A DNA stretch of 64,000 nt from Rhizobium phaseoli (GCF_010668805.1 NZ_WUFT01000011.1:124001-188000); one strand, 5' to 3'; shown: positions 53,924 to 63,830, counted from the first letter of the stretch. Program-made: numbers and translations. Notes: a model not told the origin generated them from the letters alone.

Positions 53924-54694
53924 GTGACATCACCAATCAAAATAGCCGTCGCCGGTGCGAACGGCCGAATGGGTCGCGCCATCCTGCCGCTGCTGGCGGC
54001 CGATCCGACTTTTGCGTTCGTCGGCGGCATCGGTCGTCAGGGCTCTGCAGGGGCCGGACTGATCGACCGATCGGACGCGATCGCGGAGGCCGACGTGATC
54101 CTGGATTTCACCACGGCAAGTGCTGCCACCGAACTTGCCGGTCTGTGCGCCTCGGCCGGCGGACCGGCACTGGTGATCGGGGCGACCGGTTTCGAGCCGA
54201 CTGAACTCGATCGGATCGCCGAGGCCGCCCGGACGATTCCGATCCTGCGATCCGGTAATTTCTCCATCGGTTTGAACATGCTGGTCGGCCTCGTCGCCCA
54301 GGCGGCGCGCGCCCTTCCCGCGCATGGCTGGGACATCGAAATCCTCGAAGCCCATCACAACCGGAAGATCGACGCGCCGTCCGGCACAGCGCTGATGCTC
54401 GGCGAAGCGGCCGCCGAGAGTCGCGGCGTTTCCCTCGCATCCGTCGAGCGGCGCGGACGCGACGGCATCACCGGCGAGCGCCCGCCCGGCGAGATCGGCT
54501 TCGCCGTCTTGCGCGCCGGCGGACTGGTTGGAGAACACAGCGTGTTGTTTGCCGCCGCCGAGGAAGTCGTAACGCTTTCGCATTCGGCGCTCGATCGCGG
54601 CATGTTCGCCCGCGGCGCGCTTGCCGCTGCCCGCTGGGTCGCGGAACGCGCACCCGGCGAATACGGAATGCGGGATGTCCTGGGTCTGGGGTGA
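53924..54694 (+). CDS. dapB: 4-hydroxy-tetrahydrodipicolinate reductase
   Basis: This 256-residue protein has a GTG start at 53924. The nucleotide-binding motif VAGANGRMGRAI and the catalytic segment EAHHNRKIDAPSGTALMLGE (about 141-160) are diagnostic of DapB. It reduces hydroxytetrahydrodipicolinate with NAD(P)H in lysine and diaminopimelate synthesis. Rhizobial genomes can carry two dapB-like genes, and this one has no lysine-pathway neighbours, so it may be the secondary copy. Confidence 0.9.
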   Translation: MTSPIKIAVAGANGRMGRAILPLLAADPTFAFVGGIGRQGSAGAGLIDRSDAIAEADVILDFTTASAATELAGLCASAGGPALVIGATGFEPTELDRIAEAARTIPILRSGNFSIGLNMLVGLVAQAARALPAHGWDIEILEAHHNRKIDAPSGTALMLGEAAAESRGVSLASVERRGRDGITGERPPGEIGFAVLRAGGLVGEHSVLFAAAEEVVTLSHSALDRGMFARGALAAARWVAERAPGEYGMRDVLGLG

Positions 54695-54876
54695 CAAGGG
54701 GCGAACGGACAGCGTGAACAGGGGCTTGAAGCGCATCCTTGAATCAGATTCTAAGCACATCTCTGGTTACCGCACGGCTTTAAGAGAGCCGCGAAGGACG
54801 AGGCGGCTGCGGCGGCGGCAGACAGGCGATAACCTGCCTCAAAACAAAGGCTTAAAACCCGCCCTTGAATCAAGGC

Positions 54877-55809
54877 CTAGGCCGACAGCCCCAGCCTATC
54901 AAGGATTGCCGAAGCGACGACGACTTCGGTTCCGGCAAGGCCGACCGAGCAAAACAGCGTCGTCTCCCCAAGCGATCCTCGCCCAGCCGCCTTCCCGGCA
55001 ATGATGTCGGCAAGGTCGGCCAAACGATCTTCGTTGCCGGAGCCGGCGAGGAAAAAGGGCGAAGCGTAGGCGTGGGCCTGTTCGGGCGAATCCGTTGCGA
55101 TCACCGCTGCGGTATCAGCAACATCCAGGCCAAGCTCGTATCCCTGAAGCGTTTTCGGGCCGACGGTGTTGACATGCACGCCAGGCTTCACATCCCGCGC
55201 ATGGACCACGGGGGTTTGGCTCGTCGTCGCGCAGATGACGATGTCGGCGTCATCAACGGCTTCGCGAACGCTGCGGACAGGCTCCACATCCAGCCCCAGG
55301 GCGTGCTGCATTTCGGTTGCGAAGGCGGCGCGATTTTTCTCGTCACGGCTATAGACGCGAGCGCAGTCCAATTTTCGAACGGCTGCGGCTGCGGCAAGCT
55401 GGGTTCGCGCTTGCGCGCCGCTGCCGAGGATCCCGATTATCCTGGCATCAGGCGCGCTGAGGTGGCGGATGGCGAGACCTCCGATAGCGCCGGTCCTGAG
55501 GTTGCCGAGGCGCTCTCCGAGGACGATGCCCTTGAGCCTGGCATCGTCGGCCGACCACACCGCGACGATCTGCGAATGCTCCGTCCCCCCGAATGTTTCA
55601 TAGACTCGAAAGCCCGCCAGCGGCTTGTCGCCGAGGATGCCGCCGACGGTGAAGACGAGATCGCCTCGATCGGGGAAGGACACATGATGCCGAGGCGGAG
55701 AGACCAATCGATTGCCGGCTCCGGCGAGAAAAGCGATCTCGAGCGCATCGATCGCCACGCCCATCAATGCACTGCCGATCAGATCCTCGTCTCTCAGAAT
55801 TTTCGTCAC
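54877..55809 (-). CDS. Ornithine cyclodeaminase/mu-crystallin family protein
   Basis: This 310-residue protein has a GTG start at 55807-55809, after a GGAGG ribosome-binding site. The substrate side is seen in RLVSPPRHHVSF and AIGGLAIRHLSAPDAR. The dinucleotide fold GILGSGAQARTQLAA (about 124-138) is typical. IVICATTSQTPVVHA and VNTVGPKTLQGYELGLDV follow. Family members are ornithine cyclodeaminases, alanine dehydrogenases or ketimine reductases; the real activity is unknown. Confidence 0.88.
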   Translation of the reverse strand: MTKILRDEDLIGSALMGVAIDALEIAFLAGAGNRLVSPPRHHVSFPDRGDLVFTVGGILGDKPLAGFRVYETFGGTEHSQIVAVWSADDARLKGIVLGERLGNLRTGAIGGLAIRHLSAPDARIIGILGSGAQARTQLAAAAAVRKLDCARVYSRDEKNRAAFATEMQHALGLDVEPVRSVREAVDDADIVICATTSQTPVVHARDVKPGVHVNTVGPKTLQGYELGLDVADTAAVIATDSPEQAHAYASPFFLAGSGNEDRLADLADIIAGKAAGRGSLGETTLFCSVGLAGTEVVVASAILDRLGLSA

Positions 55810-55903
55810 GGCAAACCTCCAGCCTATGCCGGCATCCTGAGACCCCAACCGCGCTTGAGGTCAATAGAAGTAAAGCGCTTGGACTGAAATTCCCCCGTCA
55901 CGC

Positions 55904-56410
55904 CTAATCGACCAGACGGCGAACCATTATAACGTCGTCGATCTCCCTGCCCTCCTCCAGAACCCCGCCCGGGATCCTGCCGATCTCGGAGAAGCCCTGC
56001 CGTTGATAGAAGCGTATTGCCGCCGGGTTTTCCGCGCTGACGAACAGTTCCAGCTGCCGAATGCCGATATTGCGCGCGTGATCGGAAACCGCCTCCAGCA
56101 ACCTCTGAGCCAAACCCGTTCCACGCAGGTGGGCGCGGACATAGACCATGACGATCGTGGCACGATGGACCATCTTGCTCGACCGCTGGCGAAACAGTCC
56201 CATGATGCCCATGGGTTCGCCGTCCTGAAACGCAATGAAGACCGGCTCGTTCAGGCGATTGCGCCACTCCTCGTCGGGCAAGATCTCCCAATCTTCGTAG
56301 CGGCTGGCAAAGGAGGATGGCTCGGCGCGTAGCGCTTCCAGACGAATACGCCGGAAAGCCGCCACTTCGTCTGCCTGGATAAGCCTGATCGTCACGCCGC
56401 TCGCATCCAT
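55904..56410 (-). CDS. GNAT family N-acetyltransferase
   Basis: This 168-residue protein has a good ribosome-binding site (GAGGAGG) before the ATG. The acetyl-CoA motif VRAHLRGTGLAQRLLEAV, then LFVSAENPAAIRFYQRQGF and EIDDVIMVRRL at the end, is a RimI-like arrangement. It is cytosolic with unknown substrate. It is co-directional with the upstream-lying gene at 54877-55809, 94 bp apart. Confidence 0.88.
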   Translation of the reverse strand: MDASGVTIRLIQADEVAAFRRIRLEALRAEPSSFASRYEDWEILPDEEWRNRLNEPVFIAFQDGEPMGIMGLFRQRSSKMVHRATIVMVYVRAHLRGTGLAQRLLEAVSDHARNIGIRQLELFVSAENPAAIRFYQRQGFSEIGRIPGGVLEEGREIDDVIMVRRLVD

Positions 56411-56520
56411 CGGAGACCTCCTCGGATATCTCAGCTACCTCATTACAGAGGGCTCCGGCCGATGCAAGCCTACGCGAACTTCCATTCCTGCGCCTATTCC
56501 CCTTGCGCCAGCGCCTGTGA

Positions 56521-56760
56521 GAGCCTCATCCTGCGGCGCCTGCAGGGCCTGGAAGCACGAGGCGAGCGCACTGATGTGGAAAGAATGCAGGAAGCAGCGC
56601 GGCGGTATGTCCTTCGAGGCTCCGCCCGGTCGGCTACGCGTCAGGATGAGGAGCGTGGAAGATGACCGCGCATAGAATAGCCGGCGCCGAAGGATGCACG
56701 CCGCCTCCAAGGAGGCCTCACTCTAAGGCGCGCGCCGCGAAAACCTCCAAGGACGAGGCT
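56521..56760. repeat. Cluster of three RIME-like mosaic repeats
   Basis: Copies lie at 56521-56562 (GCCTCATCCTGCGG...), 56608-56655 (inverse orientation, TCCTTCGAGGCTCC...TCAGGATGAGG) and about 56713-56760 (degenerate). They fill most of the 366-bp gap between the GNAT gene and a small membrane protein gene. Confidence 0.75.
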
Positions 56761-56776
56761 GATGTTCCGCTGGCGA

Positions 56777-57118
56777 TTACTCCGCCGGAGTTCCAACCCG
56801 GCCGCCCTTCCGGACGCCCGATTGACCGAATGGCCCGGCCACCGGTTGGTTCGACGGCCGGAGGTCCCATTGATCGGGCGGTTGGACGGCTGGTTGGTCC
56901 GTCGCCGGTTTGCGCGTCGACCGAACGACCAGATCATCCGGCTGTTCGCTCGGCCCAGCCGCCAATTGATCGGTTGACCCAGTCGCCGATTGATCGGCTG
57001 GCTCGGTCAGCGATGTACCGGCTGGCCAGGCGGTCGCTTGTTCGCTGAGCCCGTCAATTTTGAAGGGCGCAATATGATGAATGATGGCGAGAAGAACTAT
57101 CCCGACCAGAGAGCACAC
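56777..57118 (-). CDS. Small membrane-anchored protein with a Pro/Gln/Ser/Thr-rich tail
   Basis: These 113 residues from a GTG at 57116-57118; the frame is open about ten codons further up (LKYFVLYALV), probably from a CTG or GTG. One N-terminal hydrophobic helix (VGIVLLAIIHHIAPF) is followed by a disordered tail with recurrent QPxx/TDQ/PDQ units (SATGSTDQLAAGPSEQPDD, DQPAVQPPDQW). The underlying DNA is internally repetitive (GATCGG/TTGGTCGG units). No family is recognised. It is probably an inner-membrane protein whose tail faces the periplasm. Confidence 0.5.
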   Translation of the reverse strand: MCSLVGIVLLAIIHHIAPFKIDGLSEQATAWPAGTSLTEPADQSATGSTDQLAAGPSEQPDDLVVRSTRKPATDQPAVQPPDQWDLRPSNQPVAGPFGQSGVRKGGRVGTPAE

Positions 57119-57629
57119 CAGCGCGTAGAGAACGAAATACTTCAGTGCATATCCCTCGCTGATTGGCAGAGCGGCCTTGACAGCGGCGCGAATGATATTT
57201 TCGCATCATTGAATGATACTTGGAGGGAACGCAATAGATTTTAAACAAATGTTAAGGATTTCAGAAATGAACAGCAGATGATAGGGTGGTTATTGGAGAG
57301 AATGAGAAAGCATCTCCCGCTATGCTCGATTTATCTTGAAACATCCCGGTAAAGGCGAGATGCGCGCCGAAGGCGGCTGTCGCGGCGGCCACCAGATCCT
57401 CCTCTATCGCGCCAAGACTTCGCGGGGGGTTAGAAATCTCGCAAGCGTGGCAACGACGATTTCGGGTTAGTCGCCTGGGCGGGAGCGCTCGGCATGGCTG
57501 TGCGCCACCCTCAATATGCGTCCTCGAGGCGCGGCAAGGAAAGCGTCGGCGATATCGGTAAACTGCCTTGAAAGAGCAACTCGCTTTGAGCGGGCGGCCC
57601 TTCAGGATCAACGGCAGAAGGGGATCCGC
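57119..57629. other. Intergenic, no confident gene
   Basis: This stretch of about 510 bp lies between the small membrane-protein gene (minus) and the PLP decarboxylase gene (plus). A minus-strand open run at 57261-57480 ends IEEDLVAAATAAFGAHLAFT, which looks weakly protein-like, but it has no start of its own and is otherwise a shadow of the decarboxylase. It was left uncalled. Confidence 0.4.
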
Positions 57630-59045
57630 ATGTCGGCAATCGCATCTCTGTTTCAGGAAGCCGCTCGGCTTGCAGCCGGGTTCCGACAGGCAGCGCCCGC
57701 CCGCCATGTGCCCACTCACGACTACGCCGCCTCCCTCGCCGCTTTCGACGAGCCGCTGTCGGCCGCCGGTTCCGATATGCTCGATGTCATCCGGCAGCTC
57801 TCGGATGGTGCCGAGCCCGGCCTGCACGCAACGACCGGCCCGCGCTTTTTCGGCTGGGTCATCGGCGGCTCGCATCCGGTCGGTGTCGCGGCTGATTTCC
57901 TTACCAGCGCCTGGGGGCAGAATGCCGGAAATCATACCGTCGCTCCGGCCGCCGCCGCCGTCGAAACCGTCGCTGCAAGATGGCTTCTCGATCTTCTGAA
58001 GCTGCCGGCCGAAAGCTCGGTCGGCTTCGTGACGGGCGCGACGGTGGCGAACTTCACCTGCCTTGCCGCCGCACGCGGCGAGGTGCTGCGCCAAGTCGGC
58101 TGGGATGCCGATGCCCGCGGCCTGTTCGGCGCGCCCGAGATTACCGTGCTGATCGGCGACGATGCCCACACGACGGTGTTCTCGGCGCTGCAATTCCTCG
58201 GCCTCGGCCACGATCGCGTGCGGCGCGTGCGCACCGATCCGGTGGGGCGGATCGACCCCGCTGCGCTGACGGACATGCTCGATACGGTCTCCGGTCCCGT
58301 CATCGCCATTCTCCAGGCGGGGCAGATCAATACCGGCGCCTTCGACGACTTCGCCACCATCATCCCCCTCTTGAAAGCGAAAGGCGCCTGGGTGCACGTC
58401 GACAGTGCTTTCGGTCTCTGGGCGCAGGCGTCAGCGAAGACCCACCATCTCAGCCGCGGCATCGAAGCAGCCGACAGCTGGGCGACCGACGGCCATAAAT
58501 GGCTACAGACGCCCTATGATTGCGGCTATGCGATCGTCCGCAACGAACTCGCCCATCGCCGCGCCATGACGATCGCCGCTAGCTACCTGCCGCTCGCCGG
58601 CGAAGGCGAACGCGATCCCTCCCATTACGTGCCGGAGCTTTCGAGGCGCGCGCGCGGCTTTGCCACCTGGGCGATGCTGAAACATCTCGGCCGCGAGGGT
58701 GTGGCCGCCCTCATCGACCAGTGCTGCACCTCTGCGCGGCTGGCGGCCGATCTGCTCAGGCGCGAGCCCGGCATCGCCATTCTGAACGAGGTAACGCTGA
58801 ACCAACTCATCATCCGCTTCGGAGCCGACCTGCCCTCCGAAGAAGGGGACGTGCTGACCCGAAAGACGATCGAAAAGATCCAGGCGGACGGCATGATCTT
58901 CGCCGGCGGCGCCAAATGGCGCGGCCGTGACGTCCTGCGCCTCTCCGTCACCAATTTCCAAACGACCTCTGATCAGGCAGAACTGGCGGTGAAGAGCATC
59001 ATCGCTGCGTTCACGAGCGTCAGCCGCAATTCCCATCAGCGCTAG
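57630..59045 (+). CDS. Group II pyridoxal-phosphate decarboxylase
   Basis: This 471-residue protein from ATG 57630 follows an AGAAGGGG ribosome-binding site. The family framework is clear: ATTGPRFFGWVIGGSHPV, AWGQNAGNHTVAPAAAAVE, GFVTGATVANFTCLAAARGE, VHVDSAFGLW (Asp pairing with the pyridine nitrogen) and the PLP lysine in ATDGHKWLQTPYD. Members include aromatic-amino-acid, glutamate and tyrosine decarboxylases; the substrate here is not evident. It is cytosolic. Confidence 0.92.
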   Translation: MSAIASLFQEAARLAAGFRQAAPARHVPTHDYAASLAAFDEPLSAAGSDMLDVIRQLSDGAEPGLHATTGPRFFGWVIGGSHPVGVAADFLTSAWGQNAGNHTVAPAAAAVETVAARWLLDLLKLPAESSVGFVTGATVANFTCLAAARGEVLRQVGWDADARGLFGAPEITVLIGDDAHTTVFSALQFLGLGHDRVRRVRTDPVGRIDPAALTDMLDTVSGPVIAILQAGQINTGAFDDFATIIPLLKAKGAWVHVDSAFGLWAQASAKTHHLSRGIEAADSWATDGHKWLQTPYDCGYAIVRNELAHRRAMTIAASYLPLAGEGERDPSHYVPELSRRARGFATWAMLKHLGREGVAALIDQCCTSARLAADLLRREPGIAILNEVTLNQLIIRFGADLPSEEGDVLTRKTIEKIQADGMIFAGGAKWRGRDVLRLSVTNFQTTSDQAELAVKSIIAAFTSVSRNSHQR

Positions 59046-59141
59046 CCCGCCGTTGCGTCCGTCGGCGCTCGATAGCCCTGCAAAGTCTGGCCGCTGGCAC
59101 GCAGCGACCCCATCGGGTAACACAAGCGCACCCCCCTCTCC

Positions 59142-59190
59142 GCCCTCATCCTGAGTCGCCCCGCAGGGGCCTCGAAGGACGAGGCCGGCC
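59142..59190. repeat. RIME-like mosaic repeat
   Basis: GCCCTCATCCTGAGTCGCCCC...GGCCTCGAAGGACGAGGCC has imperfect inverted ends (CCTCATCCTGAG near CTCGAAGGACGAGG) and matches 45001-45054 closely. Confidence 0.85.
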
Positions 59191-59227
59191 ACCGGCCACC
59201 CGCGCCCACTCGGCCTGCAAGCCGGCA

Positions 59228-59650
59228 TCATCGTCGCACTGCGACGACCGAACTGGCGCGATACCTGGACAGTTGCACCCGGTTGGATTGGTTGCCGCCG
59301 AACAGGTAGACGTACTGTCGGCGCTGGTCGATGTGATCGAACAGGCTGACATGGAAGCGTCGGCCGCTTCGGATCACCACCACGTCTCCCCGCCTGGCTG
59401 AGCGGAAGAAGACCGGCCTGCCGAATTTTTTCCAGGATATCGCCATATTAGGATTGGGCGGCGGCTGCCGGAAAGATCGCTTGGCGACAAAGGCCAGGAA
59501 CGCTCCGCACCACGAAACCCTGCGCGGATTGATGCTGAGGAAGGAAATGGAGCGTTCGTGCATGCTCTTGTACTTGGATGCCGTGCCCAGCATGTCCGCC
59601 TCACAGGGCACGGCAAGCACCGTGAGGACGATGACGAGAATAACCTTCAT
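59228..59650 (-). CDS. Secreted CHAP/NlpC-like amidase (TIGR02594-type)
   Basis: This 140-residue protein starts at ATG 59648-59650. A signal peptide spans residues 1-18. The papain-like triad is visible as Cys in RRVSWCGAFLAFVAKR, His in GRRFHVSLFDHI and a polar residue in LFGGNQSNRVQLSRY. The sequence resembles the small TIGR02594 family of cell-wall amidases, in which the SWCGAF, HV and GGNQ segments are conserved. It is likely a peptidoglycan-active enzyme in the periplasm. Confidence 0.78.
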   Translation of the reverse strand: MKVILVIVLTVLAVPCEADMLGTASKYKSMHERSISFLSINPRRVSWCGAFLAFVAKRSFRQPPPNPNMAISWKKFGRPVFFRSARRGDVVVIRSGRRFHVSLFDHIDQRRQYVYLFGGNQSNRVQLSRYRASSVVAVRR

Positions 59651-60288
59651 AGTTACCCACCATTGTTTGTATAATGTTGAAATTCCGAAATGTGGCAAAG
59701 AATAAATCAGGCGCGGCAACGTAGGTGCCAATTATGGCGTGATTTAGAAACAACTAATACTGGCATTTTGGCGGCAAGAATTTGTCCGAAACGAGACCGC
59801 AAATCCCCCAGGCAAGCCATCGATTTCGGATGGACACGACCATCACAAATTCGGAGGAACGCCTATTTTGCAGGCCATAGGGGCTAGACATCCGCTATCC
59901 GAACGAGGTTCACGCAGAGGCGACGCACCGCACCCGCAAGTGCTTGAGCGCCAAGATCATTCGCCAGGGAGTTGACGATAGTGTGCGACTTAGGTTGTCA
60001 CCTATACGAGCTACATTCTCGACAACCATGAATAATACTTTAGATGCAACGGGAAATACAGTGAGGACGGCTCCAATCGTCCAGCAAAAGCCGGCGATCA
60101 CCCCTGCCGGTTGCGAACATGAATGTCCTCCGGACAACCGACAGCCGCCACACGTGTCAACCGTATGGTTGCACCGTTTTGGGCATCCTGACCGCTCACA
60201 AAAAAATCGCACGCCACGTCAATTTACTTGCCGTTCTGCAATGCGGCATATGTTTGTGTTCAAGGCCAGGTGGCATGAGCGGGGAAAC
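59651..60288. other. Long upstream region of kup, no gene
   Basis: These 638 bp lie between the divergent amidase and kup genes. Short open frames continue into kup from 59944 but are not protein-like. No riboswitch, repeat or clear promoter was recognised; the stretch 59660-59840 is relatively AT-rich. It is long enough to hold regulatory sites for both genes. Confidence 0.4.
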
Positions 60289-62190
60289 ATGACGTCGACA
60301 CATGCAGACAAGATGGGTGAAGGTGCCGGCCGAAAGGGCTTTGTCGGGCTGGTCGTCGGCGCAGTCGGCGTCGTTTATGGCGATATCGGCACGAGCCCGC
60401 TCTATGCCCTCCGTGAGGCGCTGAGGCCCTTTGCCGCCGATGGCGTGCACGAGGCAGAGGTCATCGGTCTCATTTCACTGATGGTCTGGACGCTGACGAT
60501 CATCGTGACCTTCAAATACGTGCTCTTTCTTCTCAGAGCGGACAATGACGGCGAAGGCGGCACGCTTTCGCTTCTCGCCCTGCTGATGAAAAAGATGGGG
60601 CGAAACGTGCCCGTGCTCTTCTTCGCCGGGCTGATCGGAGCGGCCCTGTTCATCGGCGATGCGATGATCACCCCTGCTCTGTCGGTCATGTCGGCGCTCG
60701 AGGGCCTGAAGCTCGTCACACCGGCCTTTGCCGAATACGTCCCGCTTGCCTCCGCTGCGATCATGATCGTTCTGTTTGGCGTCCAGTCGCGGGGAACGGC
60801 TGCCGTCTCGACGTTTTTCGGGCCGATTACGGTGTTGTGGTTTCTGGCCATGGCGGCGGGCGGTTTGATCCATATCGGTGACGACTGGACGATTCTGGAG
60901 GCGCTCAATCCGATCAATGCATTCCTGTTCCTCACCCATGCCGGCACCGTCGGCCTCATCGTGCTCGGCGCCGTCTTTCTGACCGTCACCGGCTGCGAAG
61001 CGCTTTATGCCGATCTCGGGCATTTCGGGCGCCGCCCGATCCAGACGGCATGGTTCGTGCTGGTCTTTCCGGCATTGCTCCTCAACTATCTCGGCCAAGG
61101 CGCGCTGGTTCTTGCCCGTCCCGAAACGGCGGCCAATCCGTTCTTTCTGATGTATCCCGATTGGGCCTTGCTGCCGGTGGTTCTGCTCGCGACGATGGCG
61201 ACGATCATCGCTAGCCAGGCTGTCATCACCGGCGCATTTTCGCTGGCCCGCTCGGCGGTTCACCTCGGCTTCCTGCCACGGCTGCGGATCAAGTTCACAT
61301 CGGAGACCAACACCGGCCAGATCTATGTGCCGAGCGTCAATCTTCTCTTGCTGGTCGGCGTCTTGATGCTGATCTTTTCCTTCCGCGACTCCGAGTCGCT
61401 GGCGACGGCCTACGGCATCTCGGTGACCGGAACCATGGTCATCTCGACCATGCTGGTCTTCCAGTTCCTCCGGGCCGTCTGGGGCTACTCCCTCGTGCTC
61501 GCCGCCGTCGTGTTGCTGCCGCTCTTCCTCATCGAAGTTCTGTTCCTGGCGGCCAACCTCTTGAAAATCTACGATGGCGGCTGGGTTCCGGTCGCCCTTG
61601 CGCTGGCGATCATGATCCTCATGTGGACGTGGACTCGAGGGCAGGCCTATCTGAAGCGGCTGCGTGCCAACAACGAGATCCCGCTCGATTCCTTCATAAG
61701 GTCGATCGAACGAAAGTCGGACCATTCGCCGGTCACCGTTCCGGGAACGGCGGTTTTCCTGACAAGCGTTCCGGATCGGACGCCGAATGTTCTGCTCCAC
61801 AATCTCAAGCACAACCACGTGCTCCACCAACAGAACGTCATCCTGAGCGTCTGGACGGAAGACGAACCTTATGTTCCGGACAGCCGCCGCATCAAGATCA
61901 GCCAGCTCTCGCCGCGCTTTGTGCGCCTTGATCTCACCTTCGGCTTCATGGACGACCCCGATGTCACCAAAGCGCTCGCCCTCTGCCGCGAGGGAGGGTT
62001 CAAGTTCGAGATCATGAAGACCTCCTTCTATCTCGGCCGCCGGAACCTAGTCAGGACGCCGAACACCGGACTGCCCGGCTGGCAGGAGCGCATATTCATG
62101 GCGCTGGAAGGCTTGGCGATCGATCCCTCCGACTATTTCAACCTGCCGTCGAACCGTGTCGTCGAGCTCGGTGAACAGGTTGCCATTTAG
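60289..62190 (+). CDS. kup: Low-affinity potassium uptake transporter Kup
   Basis: This 633-residue protein starts at ATG 60289, just after GGGGAAAC. There are twelve predicted membrane helices (about 15-440) and a C-terminal cytosolic domain of about 190 residues. Motifs are VGVVYGDIGTSPLYALREAL, GEGGTLSLLAL, FIGDAMITPALSVMSALEG, CEALYADLGHFGRRPI and FYLGRRNLVRTPNTGLPGWQ. It takes up K+ with H+. Rhizobia often carry more than one kup; the copy number is not visible here. Confidence 0.95.
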   Translation: MTSTHADKMGEGAGRKGFVGLVVGAVGVVYGDIGTSPLYALREALRPFAADGVHEAEVIGLISLMVWTLTIIVTFKYVLFLLRADNDGEGGTLSLLALLMKKMGRNVPVLFFAGLIGAALFIGDAMITPALSVMSALEGLKLVTPAFAEYVPLASAAIMIVLFGVQSRGTAAVSTFFGPITVLWFLAMAAGGLIHIGDDWTILEALNPINAFLFLTHAGTVGLIVLGAVFLTVTGCEALYADLGHFGRRPIQTAWFVLVFPALLLNYLGQGALVLARPETAANPFFLMYPDWALLPVVLLATMATIIASQAVITGAFSLARSAVHLGFLPRLRIKFTSETNTGQIYVPSVNLLLLVGVLMLIFSFRDSESLATAYGISVTGTMVISTMLVFQFLRAVWGYSLVLAAVVLLPLFLIEVLFLAANLLKIYDGGWVPVALALAIMILMWTWTRGQAYLKRLRANNEIPLDSFIRSIERKSDHSPVTVPGTAVFLTSVPDRTPNVLLHNLKHNHVLHQQNVILSVWTEDEPYVPDSRRIKISQLSPRFVRLDLTFGFMDDPDVTKALALCREGGFKFEIMKTSFYLGRRNLVRTPNTGLPGWQERIFMALEGLAIDPSDYFNLPSNRVVELGEQVAI

Positions 62191-62249
62191 AGCATAGTGG
62201 CGACGAGTGTCAGGAGAGTGGACCCGCTTCGCGCGTCGGACATTGAAGG

Positions 62250-63830
62250 TCAGGCCTTGGCCGAGATCGCGCTGAGCTCCTCCAGGTCGAGATCGCGTTC
62301 CAGCTCGTCCAGCGTCTCGTCATCGATGTCGCCGACACGGTGGAGACGAATGAGTTCCCGTCGCCCTGTCGCAACCGCTTCGAGAACGACGTCGAAATGA
62401 GCATGGAGCAGCGGCACGTAGTGCTCGGTTCTCTCGGCATAGTCGACGATCGCTGTCGCCCTGCGCTGATAGCGCTCCAGCAATTGAGGGTGGATGAGCT
62501 TTCCCTCTGCGTCATAGGCCAGGTTTTGGACGATCTCGAGCTGCACCTGCGCCATGGCGGCTTCGGCCTGGCTCATGGTCAGGCGCGCTCTTTCCGTCTC
62601 CGGCGCTAGCCGCACCCAGGCAATCACCCGCGCTAATGTCGTGCCCTGCACCAGCACGGTTCCGAGAATGACGGCAAAGGACGTGGCGAGGATGAAGTCA
62701 CGGCCCGGGAAATCCTCGGGCAGGCTCAGCGCCAAGGCGAGCGTGACCACGCCCCGCACGCCTGCCCAGCTCAGAACGGTCGCTCCGCCTGCGCCGAGCG
62801 GCCGAGCACGCGTGAACCCCAGCGCGGCACATGACCTGATGACGAGATCGGAGGCAAAGACCCAGGCAAACCGCGCAGCCACGAGTGCCACAAGGATTGC
62901 CAGCATCGGCAGACCCATTGTCGCGATCACGGTGTTAAAGCCGCCGCCGCGTTCGACGACGTCCCGCAGCGACAGCCCGATCAAAGTAAAGACCGCAGCT
63001 TCCATCAGGAAGATCATCACCGTCCAGAACGACGTGCCTCGCATGCGCGTCGCCGCTGAAAATACGGTGTGCTGGTGCCAGGAAGCAATCAGACCCGTGG
63101 TCACCGTGGCGATGACGCCGGATACATGCAGCATCTCTCCGAGCAGATAGGAAATCCAGCCGAGCAGCACGGTGGCCGCGATGATCAGATAGTCGTCGCC
63201 GAGATGCCGGATGAGTTTGACCCATGCCGTTCCCACGACGACGCCCACGATGGCGCCGCCGAGCGCCAGCACAAAGAAGTTGCCGACCGCCTCCCCAGCG
63301 CTGAAGGCGCCCGTTGCGGCGGCCGCAACGGCAAAACGGAAAAGAACCAGGCCGCTCGCATCGTTGAGCAGGCTTTCGCCTTCCAGCAGAATCTGCAGCC
63401 GCCGTGGCAGCTTGACGCGCTCCAGCACAGCGCGCGCCGAAACCGCGTCCGGCGGCGCAACGATCGCGCCCAGTGCCGCGCAGGCGGCCCAGGGAAGTGA
63501 TGGAAAGATAAGATGGACGACAACGGCCACGACGGCGCAGGTGAAGAGTACCGCGCCGACGGCAAGCGAGGCGATCCCGATCATATGGCGCCGCAGCCGC
63601 GACAACGCGATGGACCAGGCGCCATCCATCAACAGCGGCGGCAGGAAAATGACCAGCACCAGCTCGGGATCGACTGATATCGCCGGCAGCCCCGGCACAA
63701 AGGCCAGCAAAGCGCCACCGGTCAGCAGTGCGACGGACGGCGGTAGTCCGAGCCTGTGGGCGGCATAATGCAGCGCGATGATCGCCAGAAACATCGCGAT
63801 AACAAGCTCGAATAGGTGGGTTGGTTCCAT
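62250..63830 (-). CDS. CPA1 family Na+/H+ antiporter
   Basis: This 526-residue protein has about twelve membrane helices (residues 5-405) and a soluble tail of about 110 residues. The ion-binding region is IVAPPDAVSARAVLERVKLP, then LEGESLLNDASGLVLFRFAV with the catalytic Asp pattern, and the late WAGVRGVVTLALALSLPEDF. It exchanges Na+ (or K+) for H+ at the inner membrane. It converges with kup 59 bp away, so the pair may share ion homeostasis duties. No gene lies between 63831 and the right edge. Confidence 0.93.
   Translation of the reverse strand: MEPTHLFELVIAMFLAIIALHYAAHRLGLPPSVALLTGGALLAFVPGLPAISVDPELVLVIFLPPLLMDGAWSIALSRLRRHMIGIASLAVGAVLFTCAVVAVVVHLIFPSLPWAACAALGAIVAPPDAVSARAVLERVKLPRRLQILLEGESLLNDASGLVLFRFAVAAAATGAFSAGEAVGNFFVLALGGAIVGVVVGTAWVKLIRHLGDDYLIIAATVLLGWISYLLGEMLHVSGVIATVTTGLIASWHQHTVFSAATRMRGTSFWTVMIFLMEAAVFTLIGLSLRDVVERGGGFNTVIATMGLPMLAILVALVAARFAWVFASDLVIRSCAALGFTRARPLGAGGATVLSWAGVRGVVTLALALSLPEDFPGRDFILATSFAVILGTVLVQGTTLARVIAWVRLAPETERARLTMSQAEAAMAQVQLEIVQNLAYDAEGKLIHPQLLERYQRRATAIVDYAERTEHYVPLLHAHFDVVLEAVATGRRELIRLHRVGDIDDETLDELERDLDLEELSAISAKA

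Noticed and set aside
57261..57480. Minus-strand protein-like segment IEEDLVAAATAAFGAHLAFT
   Set aside because: It is only the tail of an open run antisense to the decarboxylase; no start and no recognised family.
60475..61830. A 451-codon open frame antisense to kup
   Set aside because: It is a low-complexity, His/Gln/Asp/Arg-rich shadow of a clear transporter gene.
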